Assembly: GCF_018499505.1 (NCBI RefSeq)
Contig: NZ_JAHDAC010000001.1
Location: forward strand, 248,001 to 312,000
Reading direction: 5' to 3'
DNA: 64,000 nucleotides
Source of the DNA: Streptococcus parasanguinis
Lineage (GTDB): Bacteria; Bacillota; Bacilli; Lactobacillales; Streptococcaceae
The notes beneath the pieces were generated by a model. The model searched no databases. It saw only the letters and a program-made list of their open reading frames with translations, and was not told the DNA's origin. The position numbers were made by a program, and so were the translations under genes. Shown one piece after another: positions 54,665 through 62,792 of the stretch (positions within the stretch are counted from its first letter, which is position 1; every line of letters begins with the position of its first letter).

Positions 54665-54790
54665 AGGTGAGTATGGACGTCAGCGAACTTCCACGAAGTT
54701 CCATGACTTAGTTTTGAACCTAAAGTTTCAAAACTCCCGAGTGCTAGAAACAATCGTGTTTCTAGCACTTTTCTCACGTCGGAAAGTTTC
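54653..54790 (+). repeat. R2 structured element, copy C
   Basis: GAAACTTTCC (54653-54662) pairs with GGAAAGTTTC (54781-54790). Inner stem GTGAG (54667-54671) with CTCAC (54773-54777). Hairpins GAACTTC/GAAGTTC with a changed loop (CAC), GTTTTGA/TCAAAAC, and GTGCTAGAAAC/GTTTCTAGCAC. The pseudoknot loop is CCTAAAG, one mismatch from full complementarity with CCTTAGG. The rest, 54791-54868, is AT-rich and otherwise empty. Confidence 0.88.
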
Positions 54791-54858
54791 AGTAAATATT
54801 TGGAGAATTTAAAATTAAAATGATTTCAGGCAATGCAGTATCATCTAGGTTATTTATA

Positions 54859-54895
54859 AAAAAAAAAACAACTCCAAAGATAGAGTTGTCTTTTT
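54859..54895. terminator. Bidirectional terminator, right member of the 23-nt duplication
   Basis: A long A run, then CAACTC/GAGTTG (54869-54888), then five T residues. It serves the minus-strand DUF3397 gene and any transcript through R2 copy C. Confidence 0.9.
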
Positions 54896-54900
54896 CAGTA

Positions 54901-55245
54901 TTAGATAAATAAACTAACGGTTAGGATCAGATAGAGCAAGAAGGTGATCAGAAAACCAGCGCGCCAGAAGTATTTGATAAATTTCGGATAATAAAAACTC
55001 TTTTTCTTTTTTAAGAAATAAACCGTTAGCCCCAAGGCCAAAAGCGAAAGGCTCAAGGCTAGCAGTGGTAAGAGGCTGTGGTAAAAGGCACTGTCTGAGA
55101 TCAGGTAGTATTCCAAGGCAAATAAAGGAAAGGCAATATCGGTAGATCGCCATCCTCTTTTTTGGAGTTTAAAGAGGTGAACAATGATGCCACTCAGAAT
55201 CAGCGTTAAAAAAATAAATAATACAGAAGCAACTTTGATTAACAT
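54901..55245 (-). CDS. DUF3397 family membrane protein
   Basis: A 114-residue protein with four hydrophobic segments (residues about 4-24, 38-52, 57-79 and 90-112), beginning MLIKVASVLFIFLTLILSG. Size, topology and the position next to ribosomal protein genes agree with DUF3397, a Firmicute family of unknown function. It converges with the P-type ATPase gene and is divergent from rplK. Confidence 0.7.
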   Translation of the reverse strand: MLIKVASVLFIFLTLILSGIIVHLFKLQKRGWRSTDIAFPLFALEYYLISDSAFYHSLLPLLALSLSLLALGLTVYFLKKKKSFYYPKFIKYFWRAGFLITFLLYLILTVSLFI

Positions 55246-55298
55246 AGCTTCATTCTATCATAAAACGAAAAAAAAGTTTACTATATTTTAATTTTTTC

Positions 55299-55326
55299 TT
55301 GCAAAAAAAGAGAAATCGTGTATAAT
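55299..55326 (+). promoter_or_regulatory. rplK promoter
   Basis: TTGCAA at 55299-55304 and TATAAT at 55321-55326 with a 16-nt spacer. Confidence 0.75.
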
Positions 55327-55332
55327 AGAAAG

Positions 55333-55390
55333 GTATGCACAAAGCATACTTGTGGGAGGTAAAAATCTGTAATTACCGCCAAAACCACAA
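55333..55390 (+). promoter_or_regulatory. rplK leader with hairpins, candidate L1-binding RNA
   Basis: A hairpin GTATGC/GCATAC (55333-55349) is followed by TTGTGG (55350-55355) paired with CCACAA (55385-55390), enclosing GAGGTAA and TTACC. The GTGGGAGG start resembles the site before rplA (55882-55908) and L1 target RNA. Ribosomal protein L1 represses this operon in other bacteria. Confidence 0.5.
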
Positions 55391-55405
55391 AGGAGGATTT
55401 AAGAA

Positions 55406-55831
55406 ATGGCTAAAAAAGTCGAAAAACTTGTAAAATTGCAAATCCCTGCTGGTAAAGCTACTCCAGCTCCACCGGTTGGTCCAGCGCTTGGTCAAGCAGG
55501 TATCAACATCATGGGATTCACTAAAGAGTTTAACGCTCGTACAGCTGATCAAGCTGGTATGATCATCCCAGTTGTTATCACTGTTTATGAAGACAAATCA
55601 TTCGATTTCGTTACAAAAACACCACCAGCTGCTGTTCTTTTGAAAAAAGCTGCAGGTGTTGAAAAAGGTTCAGGTACACCAAACAAAACGAAAGTTGCAA
55701 CTGTAACTCGTGCACAAGTACAACAAATCGCTGAAACTAAGATGCCAGATTTGAACGCTGCAAACATTGAGTCTGCAATGCGTATGATCGAAGGTACTGC
55801 TCGTTCTATGGGATTCACTGTTACTGACTAA
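55406..55831 (+). CDS. rplK: 50S ribosomal protein L11
   Basis: A 141-residue ribosomal protein of the stalk base and thiostrepton-binding region. The opening [27 protein letters not shown] is characteristic (residues 10-36), as is [10 protein letters not shown] at the C-terminus. Highly biased codons. A strong ribosome binding site (AAAGGAGGATTTAAGAA) precedes the ATG. It is followed by rplA, the usual order. Confidence 0.98.
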   Translation: MAKKVEKLVKLQIPAGKATPAPPVGPALGQAGINIMGFTKEFNARTADQAGMIIPVVITVYEDKSFDFVTKTPPAAVLLKKAAGVEKGSGTPNKTKVATVTRAQVQQIAETKMPDLNAANIESAMRMIEGTARSMGFTVTD

Positions 55832-55879
55832 TTGTAACAATCCTATTTGCCCGCAATACACTTGATCAAATGACGAGTG

Positions 55880-55910
55880 ACGTGGGAGATGAAAATCGAT
55901 ATGACCACAT
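55880..55910 (+). promoter_or_regulatory. Candidate L1 autoregulatory hairpin before rplA
   Basis: GTGG (55882-55885) pairs with CCAC (55905-55908), enclosing GAGATGAAAA and GATATGA, the kind of asymmetric loop seen in L1-binding sites on 23S rRNA and on L1 mRNAs. Confidence 0.6.
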
Positions 55911-55928
55911 TACAAGGAGAAAGATAAA

Positions 55929-56618
55929 ATGGCTAAAAAAAGCAAACAACTTCGTGCTGCTCTTGAAAAAATCGACAGCACAAAAGTCTACAGCGTAGAA
56001 GAAGCTGTAGCTCTTGCAAAAGAAACTAACTTTGCAAAATTTGACGCAACTGTAGAAGTTGCTTACAACTTGAACATCGACGTGAAAAAAGCTGACCAAC
56101 AAATCCGTGGTGCAATGGTATTGCCAAACGGAACTGGTAAAACAGCTCGCGTACTTGTATTTGCACGTGGTGCAAAAGCTGAAGAAGCAAAAGCTGCTGG
56201 TGCAGACTTCGTAGGTGAAGATGACCTTGTTGCGAAAATCAACGATGGTTGGTTGGACTTCGACGTAGTTATCGCTACACCTGACATGATGGCTCTTGTT
56301 GGACGTCTTGGACGTGTCCTTGGACCACGTAACTTGATGCCAAACCCTAAAACTGGTACAGTAACAATGGATGTTGCGAAAGCAGTTGAAGAGTCTAAAG
56401 GTGGTAAAATCACTTACCGTGCTGATAAAGCAGGTATCGTTCAAGCGATCATCGGTAAAGTTTCATTCGATGATACTAAATTGGTTGAAAACTTTAAAGC
56501 TTTCAACGACACAATCCAAAAAGCAAAACCAGCTACAGCTAAAGGTACTTACGTAACTAGCTTGACTTTGACTACAACTCAAGGTCCTGGTATCAAAGTG
56601 GATGTTAACTCACTTTAA
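55929..56618 (+). CDS. rplA: 50S ribosomal protein L1
   Basis: A 229-residue protein of the L1 stalk, which helps release E-site tRNA and usually represses its own operon. Hallmarks are [40 protein letters not shown], and [16 protein letters not shown] near residue 130-146. Highly biased codons. The ATG follows CAAGGAGAAAGATAAA. A hairpin terminator (56630-56656) ends the operon. Confidence 0.98.
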   Translation: MAKKSKQLRAALEKIDSTKVYSVEEAVALAKETNFAKFDATVEVAYNLNIDVKKADQQIRGAMVLPNGTGKTARVLVFARGAKAEEAKAAGADFVGEDDLVAKINDGWLDFDVVIATPDMMALVGRLGRVLGPRNLMPNPKTGTVTMDVAKAVEESKGGKITYRADKAGIVQAIIGKVSFDDTKLVENFKAFNDTIQKAKPATAKGTYVTSLTLTTTQGPGIKVDVNSL

Positions 56619-56629
56619 TTGAAATGAAA

Positions 56630-56656
56630 AGTTGCCTTCGGGTAGCTTTTTTTTGT
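56630..56656 (+). terminator. Rho-independent terminator after rplA
   Basis: AGTTGCC/GGGTAGCT stem with loop TTC and eight T residues. Confidence 0.88.
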
Positions 56657-56782
56657 ACTCCATTTTTATTTGCTACAGTTGGTAAAACTAATCGGATGGA
56701 AAAAAGAAAATTTTGATGGATATGACTATATAAAAAACGTAATTTATGGTAAAATAATACAGATCAAAAAAGGAGAGAGAAA

Positions 56783-57514
56783 ATGGTAGAACCTAAGTAT
56801 AAACGTATCTTAATCAAGCTATCTGGTGAGGCTCTTGCCGGCGAACGTGGTGTCGGAATCGATATCAAAACTGTCCAAAATATGGCCCAAGAAATCAAGG
56901 AAGTTCATGAACTTGGAATTGAAATTGCCTTGGTGATTGGAGGGGGAAACCTTTGGCGTGGAGAACCTGCTGCTGAAGCAGGGATGGATCGTGTCCAAGC
57001 AGACTACACAGGTATGCTCGGTACTGTCATGAACGCCCTTGTGATGGCTGATTCGCTTCAACAAGTTGGCGTGGATACCCGTGTTCAAACAGCGATTGCT
57101 ATGCAACAAGTTGCAGAACCATATATCCGTGGTCGTGCCCTTCGTCACCTTGAAAAAGATCGGATCGTGATCTTTGGTGCAGGGATCGGTTCTCCTTACT
57201 TCTCAACAGATACGACCGCAGCCCTTCGTGCAGCTGAGATTGAAGCAGATGCCATTCTCATGGCCAAAAATGGGGTCGATGGTGTTTACAATGCCGATCC
57301 GAAAAAAGATGCTTCGGCTGTGAAATTTGAGGAATTGACTCACCGTGATGTGATCAATAAAGGTCTTCGCATCATGGACTCAACAGCCTCTACTCTCTCC
57401 ATGGACAACGACATTGACTTGGTTGTCTTTAATATGAATGAACCAGGCAATATCAAACGCGTTGTCTTTGGTGAAAATATCGGAACAACCGTATCGAATA
57501 ACGTAGAAAAATAA
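56783..57514 (+). CDS. pyrH: UMP kinase
   Basis: A 243-residue amino-acid-kinase-fold enzyme phosphorylating UMP to UDP, normally GTP-activated and UTP-inhibited. Motifs: [13 protein letters not shown] at residues 8-20, [10 protein letters not shown] near 51-60, and [13 protein letters not shown] near 163-175. Length is normal. The frr gene follows after 19 nt, the order found in S. pneumoniae and many Firmicutes. Confidence 0.97.
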   Translation: MVEPKYKRILIKLSGEALAGERGVGIDIKTVQNMAQEIKEVHELGIEIALVIGGGNLWRGEPAAEAGMDRVQADYTGMLGTVMNALVMADSLQQVGVDTRVQTAIAMQQVAEPYIRGRALRHLEKDRIVIFGAGIGSPYFSTDTTAALRAAEIEADAILMAKNGVDGVYNADPKKDASAVKFEELTHRDVINKGLRIMDSTASTLSMDNDIDLVVFNMNEPGNIKRVVFGENIGTTVSNNVEK

Positions 57515-57533
57515 TAGAAAATAGAGGAAGATT

Positions 57534-58091
57534 ATGGCAAACCCAATTGTAGAAAAAGCAAAAGAAAGAATGACTCAGTCTCACCAAAGTTTGGGACGTG
57601 AATTTGGTAGCATCCGTGCTGGACGTGCAAATGCAAGTCTTTTGGATCGTATTTTCGTAGAATACTACGGAGTAGAGACACCATTGAACCAATTGGCATC
57701 TATCACCATTCCAGAAGCGCGTGTCTTGTTGATCACACCATTTGATAAATCATCTTTGAAAGACATCGAGCACAGCATCAATGCTTCTGACCTTGGTATC
57801 ACTCCAGCCAACGATGGTTCTGTTATCCGCTTGGTCATCCCAGCTTTGACAGAAGAAACACGTCGTGACTTGGCTAAAGAAGTGAAAAAAGTTGGTGAAA
57901 ATGCTAAAGTAGCGATCCGTAACATCCGCCGCGATGCTATGGACGAAGCGAAGAAACAAGAAAAAGCAAAAGAAATTACAGAAGATGAATTGAAAGGTCT
58001 TGAAAAAGAGATCCAAAAAGTTACGGATGACGCTGTTAAGCATGTAGATGAAATGACAGCTCACAAAGAAAAAGAATTGATGGAAGTTTAA
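57534..58091 (+). CDS. frr: Ribosome recycling factor
   Basis: A 185-residue protein that splits post-termination ribosomes with EF-G. The three-helix-bundle domain holds [20 protein letters not shown] near residues 20-39 and [24 protein letters not shown] text near 106-125; the C-terminus is Lys/Glu-rich helix. Length is normal. Probably co-transcribed with pyrH. Confidence 0.97.
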   Translation: MANPIVEKAKERMTQSHQSLGREFGSIRAGRANASLLDRIFVEYYGVETPLNQLASITIPEARVLLITPFDKSSLKDIEHSINASDLGITPANDGSVIRLVIPALTEETRRDLAKEVKKVGENAKVAIRNIRRDAMDEAKKQEKAKEITEDELKGLEKEIQKVTDDAVKHVDEMTAHKEKELMEV

Positions 58092-58190
58092 TCCATCCCA
58101 ACCATTACAGGAAAGAAAGACTCAGTTGGCACTGCTGGCTGGGTTTTATTTCCATTATTCTTGTGAAGAGGCAAGAGGAAAGAAGGAAAC

Positions 58191-59045
58191 ATGAATACGA
58201 ATCTAGCAAGCTACATCATGGGAATGGTCATTGATGAAAATGATCACTTCTATTTTGTTCAAAAAGATGGCCAGACCTACGCGCTTGATAAAGCAGAAGG
58301 CCCACACAAAGTCGGAGAAAGTGTCAAGGGCTTTGCCTATACAGATATGAAGCAAAAGCTCCGACTTACGACACTTGAAGTCACTGCAACTCAAGAAAGC
58401 TTTGGCTGGGGAACGGTCACGGAAGTGCGCAAGGATTTGGGAGTCTTCGTGGATACAGGGCTTCCAGATAAGCAGATTGTTGTCTCATTAGATATCCTAC
58501 CGGAGATTAAAGATCTATGGCCAAAAAAGGGCGATCGTCTCTATATTCGCTTAGAAGTCGATAAGAAAGATCGGATTTGGGGGATCTTAGCCTATCAGGA
58601 AGATTTCCAGCGTTTGGCTCGTCCAGCCTACAACAATATGCAAAACCAAAACTGGCCAGCCATTGTCTACCGCTTGAAATTGTCTGGGACCTTTGTTTAC
58701 CTTCCAGAGAACAATATGCTGGGCTTTATCCACCCAAGTGAGCGCTATGCAGAACCTCGTTTGGGAGAGGTCTTAAATGCTCGCGTTATTGGTTTTCGTG
58801 AGGTGGACCGGACCTTGAACCTATCTTTGAAGCCACGCTCCTTTGAGATGTTGGAAAACGATGCCCAAATGATTTTGACCTATTTGGAAGCCAATGGAGG
58901 CTTTATGACCTTGAATGATAAGTCATCTCCAGAAGAAATCAAAGCAACTTTTGGGATTTCAAAAGGTCAGTTCAAAAAGGCTTTGGGTGGCTTGATGAAG
59001 GCGAAAAAAATCAAGCAAGACCAGTTTGGAACAGAGTTGATCTAA
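58191..59045 (+). CDS. cvfB: S1-domain RNA-binding protein (CvfB family)
   Basis: A 284-residue protein with three S1-like RNA-binding segments (around residues 5-60, 65-130 and 145-220) and a C-terminal winged helix ([20 protein letters not shown] near 251-270). In Staphylococcus aureus, CvfB influences virulence-factor expression; in streptococci it affects RNA stability. The ATG follows GAAAGAAGGAAAC. yozE-like gene starts 11 nt after it. Confidence 0.88.
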   Translation: MNTNLASYIMGMVIDENDHFYFVQKDGQTYALDKAEGPHKVGESVKGFAYTDMKQKLRLTTLEVTATQESFGWGTVTEVRKDLGVFVDTGLPDKQIVVSLDILPEIKDLWPKKGDRLYIRLEVDKKDRIWGILAYQEDFQRLARPAYNNMQNQNWPAIVYRLKLSGTFVYLPENNMLGFIHPSERYAEPRLGEVLNARVIGFREVDRTLNLSLKPRSFEMLENDAQMILTYLEANGGFMTLNDKSSPEEIKATFGISKGQFKKALGGLMKAKKIKQDQFGTELI

Positions 59046-59055
59046 GAGGAGGCTT

Positions 59056-59271
59056 ATGCGAAAATCGTTTTATACTTGGCTGATGACGGAGCGCAATCCT
59101 AAAAGCAATGCTCCTAAGGCCCTTCTGGCGGATCTTGCTTTTCACGAGTCTGCTTTTCCCAAGCATACAGATGACTTCGACGAGGTCAGTCGCTATCTAG
59201 AAGAGCATGCAAGCTTTTCCTTTAATCTTGGCGATTTTGATGCGATTTGGGAAGAATACCAAGCCCACTAG
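59056..59271 (+). CDS. YozE family small protein
   Basis: A 71-residue protein of the YozE/SAM-like helical family: [20 protein letters not shown], then [16 protein letters not shown] and FDAIWEEY at the end. Function unknown. Coupled to cvfB by an 11-nt gap with AGAGGAGGCTT as ribosome binding site. A weak hairpin (AGGTCGAG/CTCGGCCT) lies downstream. Confidence 0.88.
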   Translation: MRKSFYTWLMTERNPKSNAPKALLADLAFHESAFPKHTDDFDEVSRYLEEHASFSFNLGDFDAIWEEYQAH

Positions 59272-59350
59272 AGAAGGACAGGTCGAGGATGGTTTTTTCT
59301 CGGCCTCTTTGTTATAATAATAGAAAAACACAGGTAGAGAGGTTCTTTAT

Positions 59351-60349
59351 TTGCAAGAACATTCAGTTGAAATTACATTAACGCATCCAGACGATCTCTT
59401 TCATTTGTTTGGATCTAACGAACGCCATCTCCGTTTGATGGAGCAAGAATTTGGGGTAACTATTCATGCCCGGACAGAAATCGTCCAAATTATTGGGGAA
59501 GAAGAAAGCTGCGAGCAAGTTCGTCAAGTCATCCAGGCTCTTTTGGTCCTCGTTAACCGTGGCATGACCATTGGAACGCCGGATGTGGTGACCGCCATTA
59601 CCATGGTGAGAAATGGGGAATTGGATAAGTTCATCGCTCTCTATGAAGAAGAAATTATCAAGGATAGTTACGGCAAGCCCATTCGGGTTAAAACGCTTGG
59701 TCAAAAGATCTATGTCGATAGTGTCAAGAACCATGATGTCACTTTTGGGATTGGACCAGCGGGGACTGGGAAAACCTTCCTAGCAGTGACTTTGGCCGTG
59801 ACTGCCCTCAAGCGTGGTCAGGTCAAGCGGATCATTTTGACCCGTCCTGCTGTAGAAGCTGGAGAGAGCCTTGGTTTCCTACCAGGGGATCTTAAAGAAA
59901 AAGTAGACCCTTATCTACGTCCGGTCTATGATGCTCTTTACCAGATTTTAGGGAAAGACCAAACCACTCGGATGATGGAGCGGGAGATTATCGAGATTGC
60001 GCCTTTGGCTTATATGCGGGGGCGGACCTTGGACGATGCCTTTGTCATCCTCGATGAAGCGCAAAATACCACCATCATGCAGATGAAGATGTTTTTGACT
60101 CGTCTTGGTTTTAACTCTAAGATGATTGTCAATGGAGATACTAGCCAGATTGACCTTCCTCGAAATGTCAAATCCGGCTTGATTGATGCTCAGGAGAAAT
60201 TGAAGAACATTTCTCAAATTGACTTTGTGCATTTCTCTGCCAAGGATGTCGTTCGTCATCCAGTAGTAGCAGAGATTATCCGGGCCTACGAGCCCATTCC
60301 AAATCCAGTCCTCAAAGAAAAACCGGATGTGGAAGAAGAAGCAGAATAA
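59351..60349 (+). CDS. phoH: PhoH-like ATPase
   Basis: A 332-residue protein with a TTG start (GAGAGG about 8 nt upstream), as I recall for its pneumococcal counterpart. An N-terminal KH-like part precedes the ATPase: Walker A GPAGTGKT near residues 135-142, Walker B AFVILDEAQNTT near 230-241, and a GDTSQIDLP sensor near 261-269. Family members are RNA-linked ATPases or helicases connected to ribosome maturation through the neighbouring ybeY in many genomes, but ybeY is not in this window. Confidence 0.93.
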   Translation: MQEHSVEITLTHPDDLFHLFGSNERHLRLMEQEFGVTIHARTEIVQIIGEEESCEQVRQVIQALLVLVNRGMTIGTPDVVTAITMVRNGELDKFIALYEEEIIKDSYGKPIRVKTLGQKIYVDSVKNHDVTFGIGPAGTGKTFLAVTLAVTALKRGQVKRIILTRPAVEAGESLGFLPGDLKEKVDPYLRPVYDALYQILGKDQTTRMMEREIIEIAPLAYMRGRTLDDAFVILDEAQNTTIMQMKMFLTRLGFNSKMIVNGDTSQIDLPRNVKSGLIDAQEKLKNISQIDFVHFSAKDVVRHPVVAEIIRAYEPIPNPVLKEKPDVEEEAE

Positions 60350-60382
60350 AAAAGGTAAAGATCATAGGATCTTTACCTTTTT
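60350..60382. terminator. Bidirectional terminator between phoH and ald
   Basis: AAAGGTAAAGATC (60351-60363) pairs perfectly with GATCTTTACCTTT (60368-60380). Confidence 0.92.
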
Positions 60383-60392
60383 ATGTTAGAAA

Positions 60393-61505
60393 TTAAACCA
60401 ATTCATCAATTGGTGTGAAGTCGCGCTCTAAACCAGTAGCAACGGGTTGGCTAGTGATGTGACCTTGGTAAGTGGTGACCCCTTGGCGCAAGCCTTCGTC
60501 GAGGGCAATTGCCTTGTGGAAGCCATTGTCAGCTAGGGATTCGACATAAGGAAGGGTCACATTGGTAAGGGCGATTGTAGAGGTACGAGCGACAGCCCCT
60601 GGAATATTGGCAACGGCATAGTGGAGCACGCCATGTTTTTCGTAAACTGGCTCCGTATGTGTTGTGACACGGTCTGCTGTTTCAATTACCCCACCTTGGT
60701 CAACGGCCACATCGACGATGACTGAACCGGGACGCATTTGTTTAACCATATCGTCTGTCACTAATTTAGGAGCTTTAGCACCAGGAATCAAGACAGCTCC
60801 GATGACAACATCGGCATCACGGACGCTGGCTTCAATGTTAAATGGATTAGACATAAGGGTTTGGATTTGGTGACCAAAGACATCTTCCAGAACTGCCAAA
60901 CGCTTAGCGCTGATATCTAAGATGGTCACTTGGGCACCGAGTCCAAGGGCGATACGAGCTGCGTGGGTTCCAACGACCCCGCCTCCGATGATGGTAACTT
61001 TTCCTTTTGGAACACCTGGCACCCCACCTAGGAGGACTCCTGATCCACCTTCTTGTTTGGTCAGGAAGTGAGCACCGATTTGCACGGCCATCCGTCCAGC
61101 CACCTCACTCATTGGCACCAAGAGAGGTAATTGTCCATCAAGGTCACGCACCGTTTCGTAGGCCACCCCTGTTGTTTTAGCTGAGACCATAGCGTCCGCT
61201 AATTCTGGTGCAGCAGCCATATGCAAGTAAGTGAAGAGCAAGAGGTCTTCACGAAGGAAGCCATATTCTTCAGCGAGGGGTTCTTTGACTTTGACCACCA
61301 TCTCAGCGGCCCAAGCTTCTGCAGCAGTCGCAACAATGGTTGCCCCTTGCTTCGTGTAATCTTCATCCGCAAAGCCAGAACCTAGTCCTGCATTTGTTTC
61401 CACCAAAACTTGATGACCTTTCTTGACCAAGCTTTGTACGCCTGCAGGTGTCAAACCGACCCGATTTTCGTTGTTTTTAATTTCTTTAGGAATTCCAATG
61501 AGCAT
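60393..61505 (-). CDS. ald: Alanine dehydrogenase
   Basis: From the methionine at 61505 (AAGGAGGCAAGA upstream on its strand) the protein has 370 residues; an extended in-frame start at 61583 lacks a ribosome binding site. It opens [20 protein letters not shown]. Catalytic lysine and histidine are in [12 protein letters not shown] near 72-83 and [13 protein letters not shown] near 92-104; the NAD-binding glycines are in [15 protein letters not shown] near 172-186. It interconverts L-alanine with pyruvate and ammonia. It stands alone and converges with phoH. Confidence 0.94.
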   Translation of the reverse strand: MLIGIPKEIKNNENRVGLTPAGVQSLVKKGHQVLVETNAGLGSGFADEDYTKQGATIVATAAEAWAAEMVVKVKEPLAEEYGFLREDLLLFTYLHMAAAPELADAMVSAKTTGVAYETVRDLDGQLPLLVPMSEVAGRMAVQIGAHFLTKQEGGSGVLLGGVPGVPKGKVTIIGGGVVGTHAARIALGLGAQVTILDISAKRLAVLEDVFGHQIQTLMSNPFNIEASVRDADVVIGAVLIPGAKAPKLVTDDMVKQMRPGSVIVDVAVDQGGVIETADRVTTHTEPVYEKHGVLHYAVANIPGAVARTSTIALTNVTLPYVESLADNGFHKAIALDEGLRQGVTTYQGHITSQPVATGLERDFTPIDELV

Positions 61506-61705
61506 TCTTGCCTCCTTGCTCAGATTTAGGTGTAAAAAGGCCATTGGTGTGAGATAGCTCTCGTGACTCAATGACCTTTTCACTCCTTATCTGATTGTTT
61601 TGATTGATTTTATTGTATAGAAAAGTGGGTTAAAAAGCAAGAAAAATTTGAGCTTGCCTTCCTTTATTTTATTTGCTAAACTAATCCCTAAAGAAGGAGT
61701 GTTAA

Positions 61706-62275
61706 ATGGAAAATTTATATGTGAAGTTAGCGGCTTATCGTGAAGTGGAGACAGAGCGTTTGCACTTGCGTCCGGTCACTCTTGAAGATGCACCGGCTAT
61801 GTTTGAGTATGCTTCTGATGAGACAGTTACGCGCTATACCTTTGCAACCAATCAAAGTCTAGAAGAGACGCGTAATAATATTGCCCTCTTTTACCTAGCG
61901 AGTCCACTTGGAAGATGGGGGATCGAGCTAAAAGAAAATGGAAAATTTATCGGGACGATTGATTTACTGGATTTGGATCTTTGTATGAAAAAGGGGAGTA
62001 TCGGCTATGTTCTGAATAAAGACTATTGGAACCAAGGTCTTGCGACAGAAGCTACCAAGGCAGTCATTGCCTTGGCTTTTGAACAGTTAGGGATGAACAA
62101 GCTCATTGCCGTTCATGATCAGGACAACCCAGCTTCTGGACGGGTGATGGCCAAATCAGGTATGAAATATTCTCACGAGGAGCCCTACGCGATGTTAGAC
62201 TTGCATGAAGAAGGGAGAATGGTGACGAGAGTTCATTATGTCCTCACGAAGGAAGAATATTTGGCAGAAAAATGA
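61706..62275 (+). CDS. GNAT acetyltransferase (RimJ/RimL-like)
   Basis: A 189-residue acetyltransferase_3 protein: EVETERLHLRPVTLEDAPAM near residues 13-32, then SIGYVLNKDYWNQGLATEAT near 97-116 containing the acetyl-CoA loop, and GRVMAKSGMKYSHE near 145-158. Relatives acetylate ribosomal proteins or small molecules; the substrate is unknown. The ATG follows AAGAAGGAGTGTTAA. A tRNA gene follows on the same strand. Confidence 0.85.
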   Translation: MENLYVKLAAYREVETERLHLRPVTLEDAPAMFEYASDETVTRYTFATNQSLEETRNNIALFYLASPLGRWGIELKENGKFIGTIDLLDLDLCMKKGSIGYVLNKDYWNQGLATEATKAVIALAFEQLGMNKLIAVHDQDNPASGRVMAKSGMKYSHEEPYAMLDLHEEGRMVTRVHYVLTKEEYLAEK

Positions 62276-62284
62276 GTCAGGATA

Positions 62285-62314
62285 TTGACAAAAGACCTAT
62301 CTCCATGATATAGT
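62285..62314 (+). promoter_or_regulatory. tRNA-Thr promoter
   Basis: TTGACA at 62285-62290 and TATAGT at 62309-62314, 18 nt apart, placed just upstream of the tRNA. Confidence 0.7.
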
Positions 62315-62325
62315 AGATAGGTACT

Positions 62326-62398
62326 GCTGGTTTAGCTCAGTCGGTAGAGCGCATCCATGGTAAGGATGAGGTCGCCGGTTCAATCCCGGCAACTAGCA
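62326..62398 (+). tRNA. tRNA-Thr (anticodon GGT)
   Basis: A 73-nt cloverleaf. Acceptor arm GCTGGTT with AACTAGC (one G-T pair), D arm GCTC/GAGC, anticodon stem CATCC/GGATG with loop ATGGTAA and anticodon GGT, T arm GCCGG-TTCAATC-CCGGC, discriminator A. CCA is not encoded. Read as ACC/ACT-decoding threonine tRNA. Confidence 0.95.
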
Positions 62399-62409
62399 TA
62401 GCAGAAGAG

Positions 62410-62442
62410 AGAAGCTTAGAGAGGATCTAGGCTTCTTTTTTT
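62410..62442 (+). terminator. Rho-independent terminator after tRNA-Thr
   Basis: AGAAGCTTAGA pairs with TCTAGGCTTCT (one mismatch), followed by seven T residues. Confidence 0.88.
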
Positions 62443-62493
62443 GCGAGTCCATCTTTAAAAGTCCAGCTTTTTTCAACAATTTTCAAAAAAACG

Positions 62494-62522
62494 TTGACAA
62501 GCAAGGAAATACGTGGTAAAGT
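62494..62522 (+). promoter_or_regulatory. Promoter of the ABC exporter leader
   Basis: TTGACA at 62494-62499 and TAAAGT at 62517-62522, 17 nt apart. Confidence 0.75.
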
Positions 62523-62553
62523 TAGAACAACAAAGAGAAAGGAGAAAACCATC

Positions 62554-62625
62554 ATGAACAAAGTAGATGTTTTGATGACACAATTGAATACACAGCTTCT
62601 CCAATCTCAGTTGAGTTCGATGTAA
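62554..62625 (+). CDS. Leader peptide upstream of the ABC exporter (23 aa)
   Basis: A mini-ORF with a strong ribosome binding site (AAAGGAGAAAACCATC) starts MNKVDVLMTQLN and is rich in Gln, Leu and Ser toward its end (LLQSQLSSM). It ends 14 nt before a strong terminator and 167 nt before the ABC exporter start. The arrangement (promoter, short translated ORF, two terminators, drug-exporter-type gene) is that of ribosome-mediated attenuators such as bmrB before bmrCD in Bacillus subtilis. Translation of the ORF is inferred from its ribosome binding site. Confidence 0.6.
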   Translation: MNKVDVLMTQLNTQLLQSQLSSM

Positions 62626-62636
62626 ACTATAAATGG

Positions 62637-62766
62637 AACCCAAGATGGAGGAGTCTGTCTTGGGTTTTTTGTATGCATTTTTACCTGCCTTAACTGAATT
62701 GGTGATAGGCATCAGAAGGCCCAAGTGTGGACTGAGCACGTACTCAGCTCCTTGCTTGGTTTTTTT
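62637..62766 (+). promoter_or_regulatory. Double terminator/attenuator before the ABC exporter
   Basis: Hairpin 1: AACCCAAGA (62637-62645) with TCTTGGGTT (62658-62666) and a T run. Hairpin 2: CCAAG (62721-62725) with CTTGG (62755-62759), inner CTGAG (62732-62736) with CTCAG (62743-62747), and seven T residues. CTTGGG of hairpin 1 is also complementary to CCCAAG (62720-62725) of hairpin 2, so pairing across the two would open both terminators. Confidence 0.75.
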
Positions 62767-62792
62767 CTGTGCCATTTTGAAAAGGAGAATAT

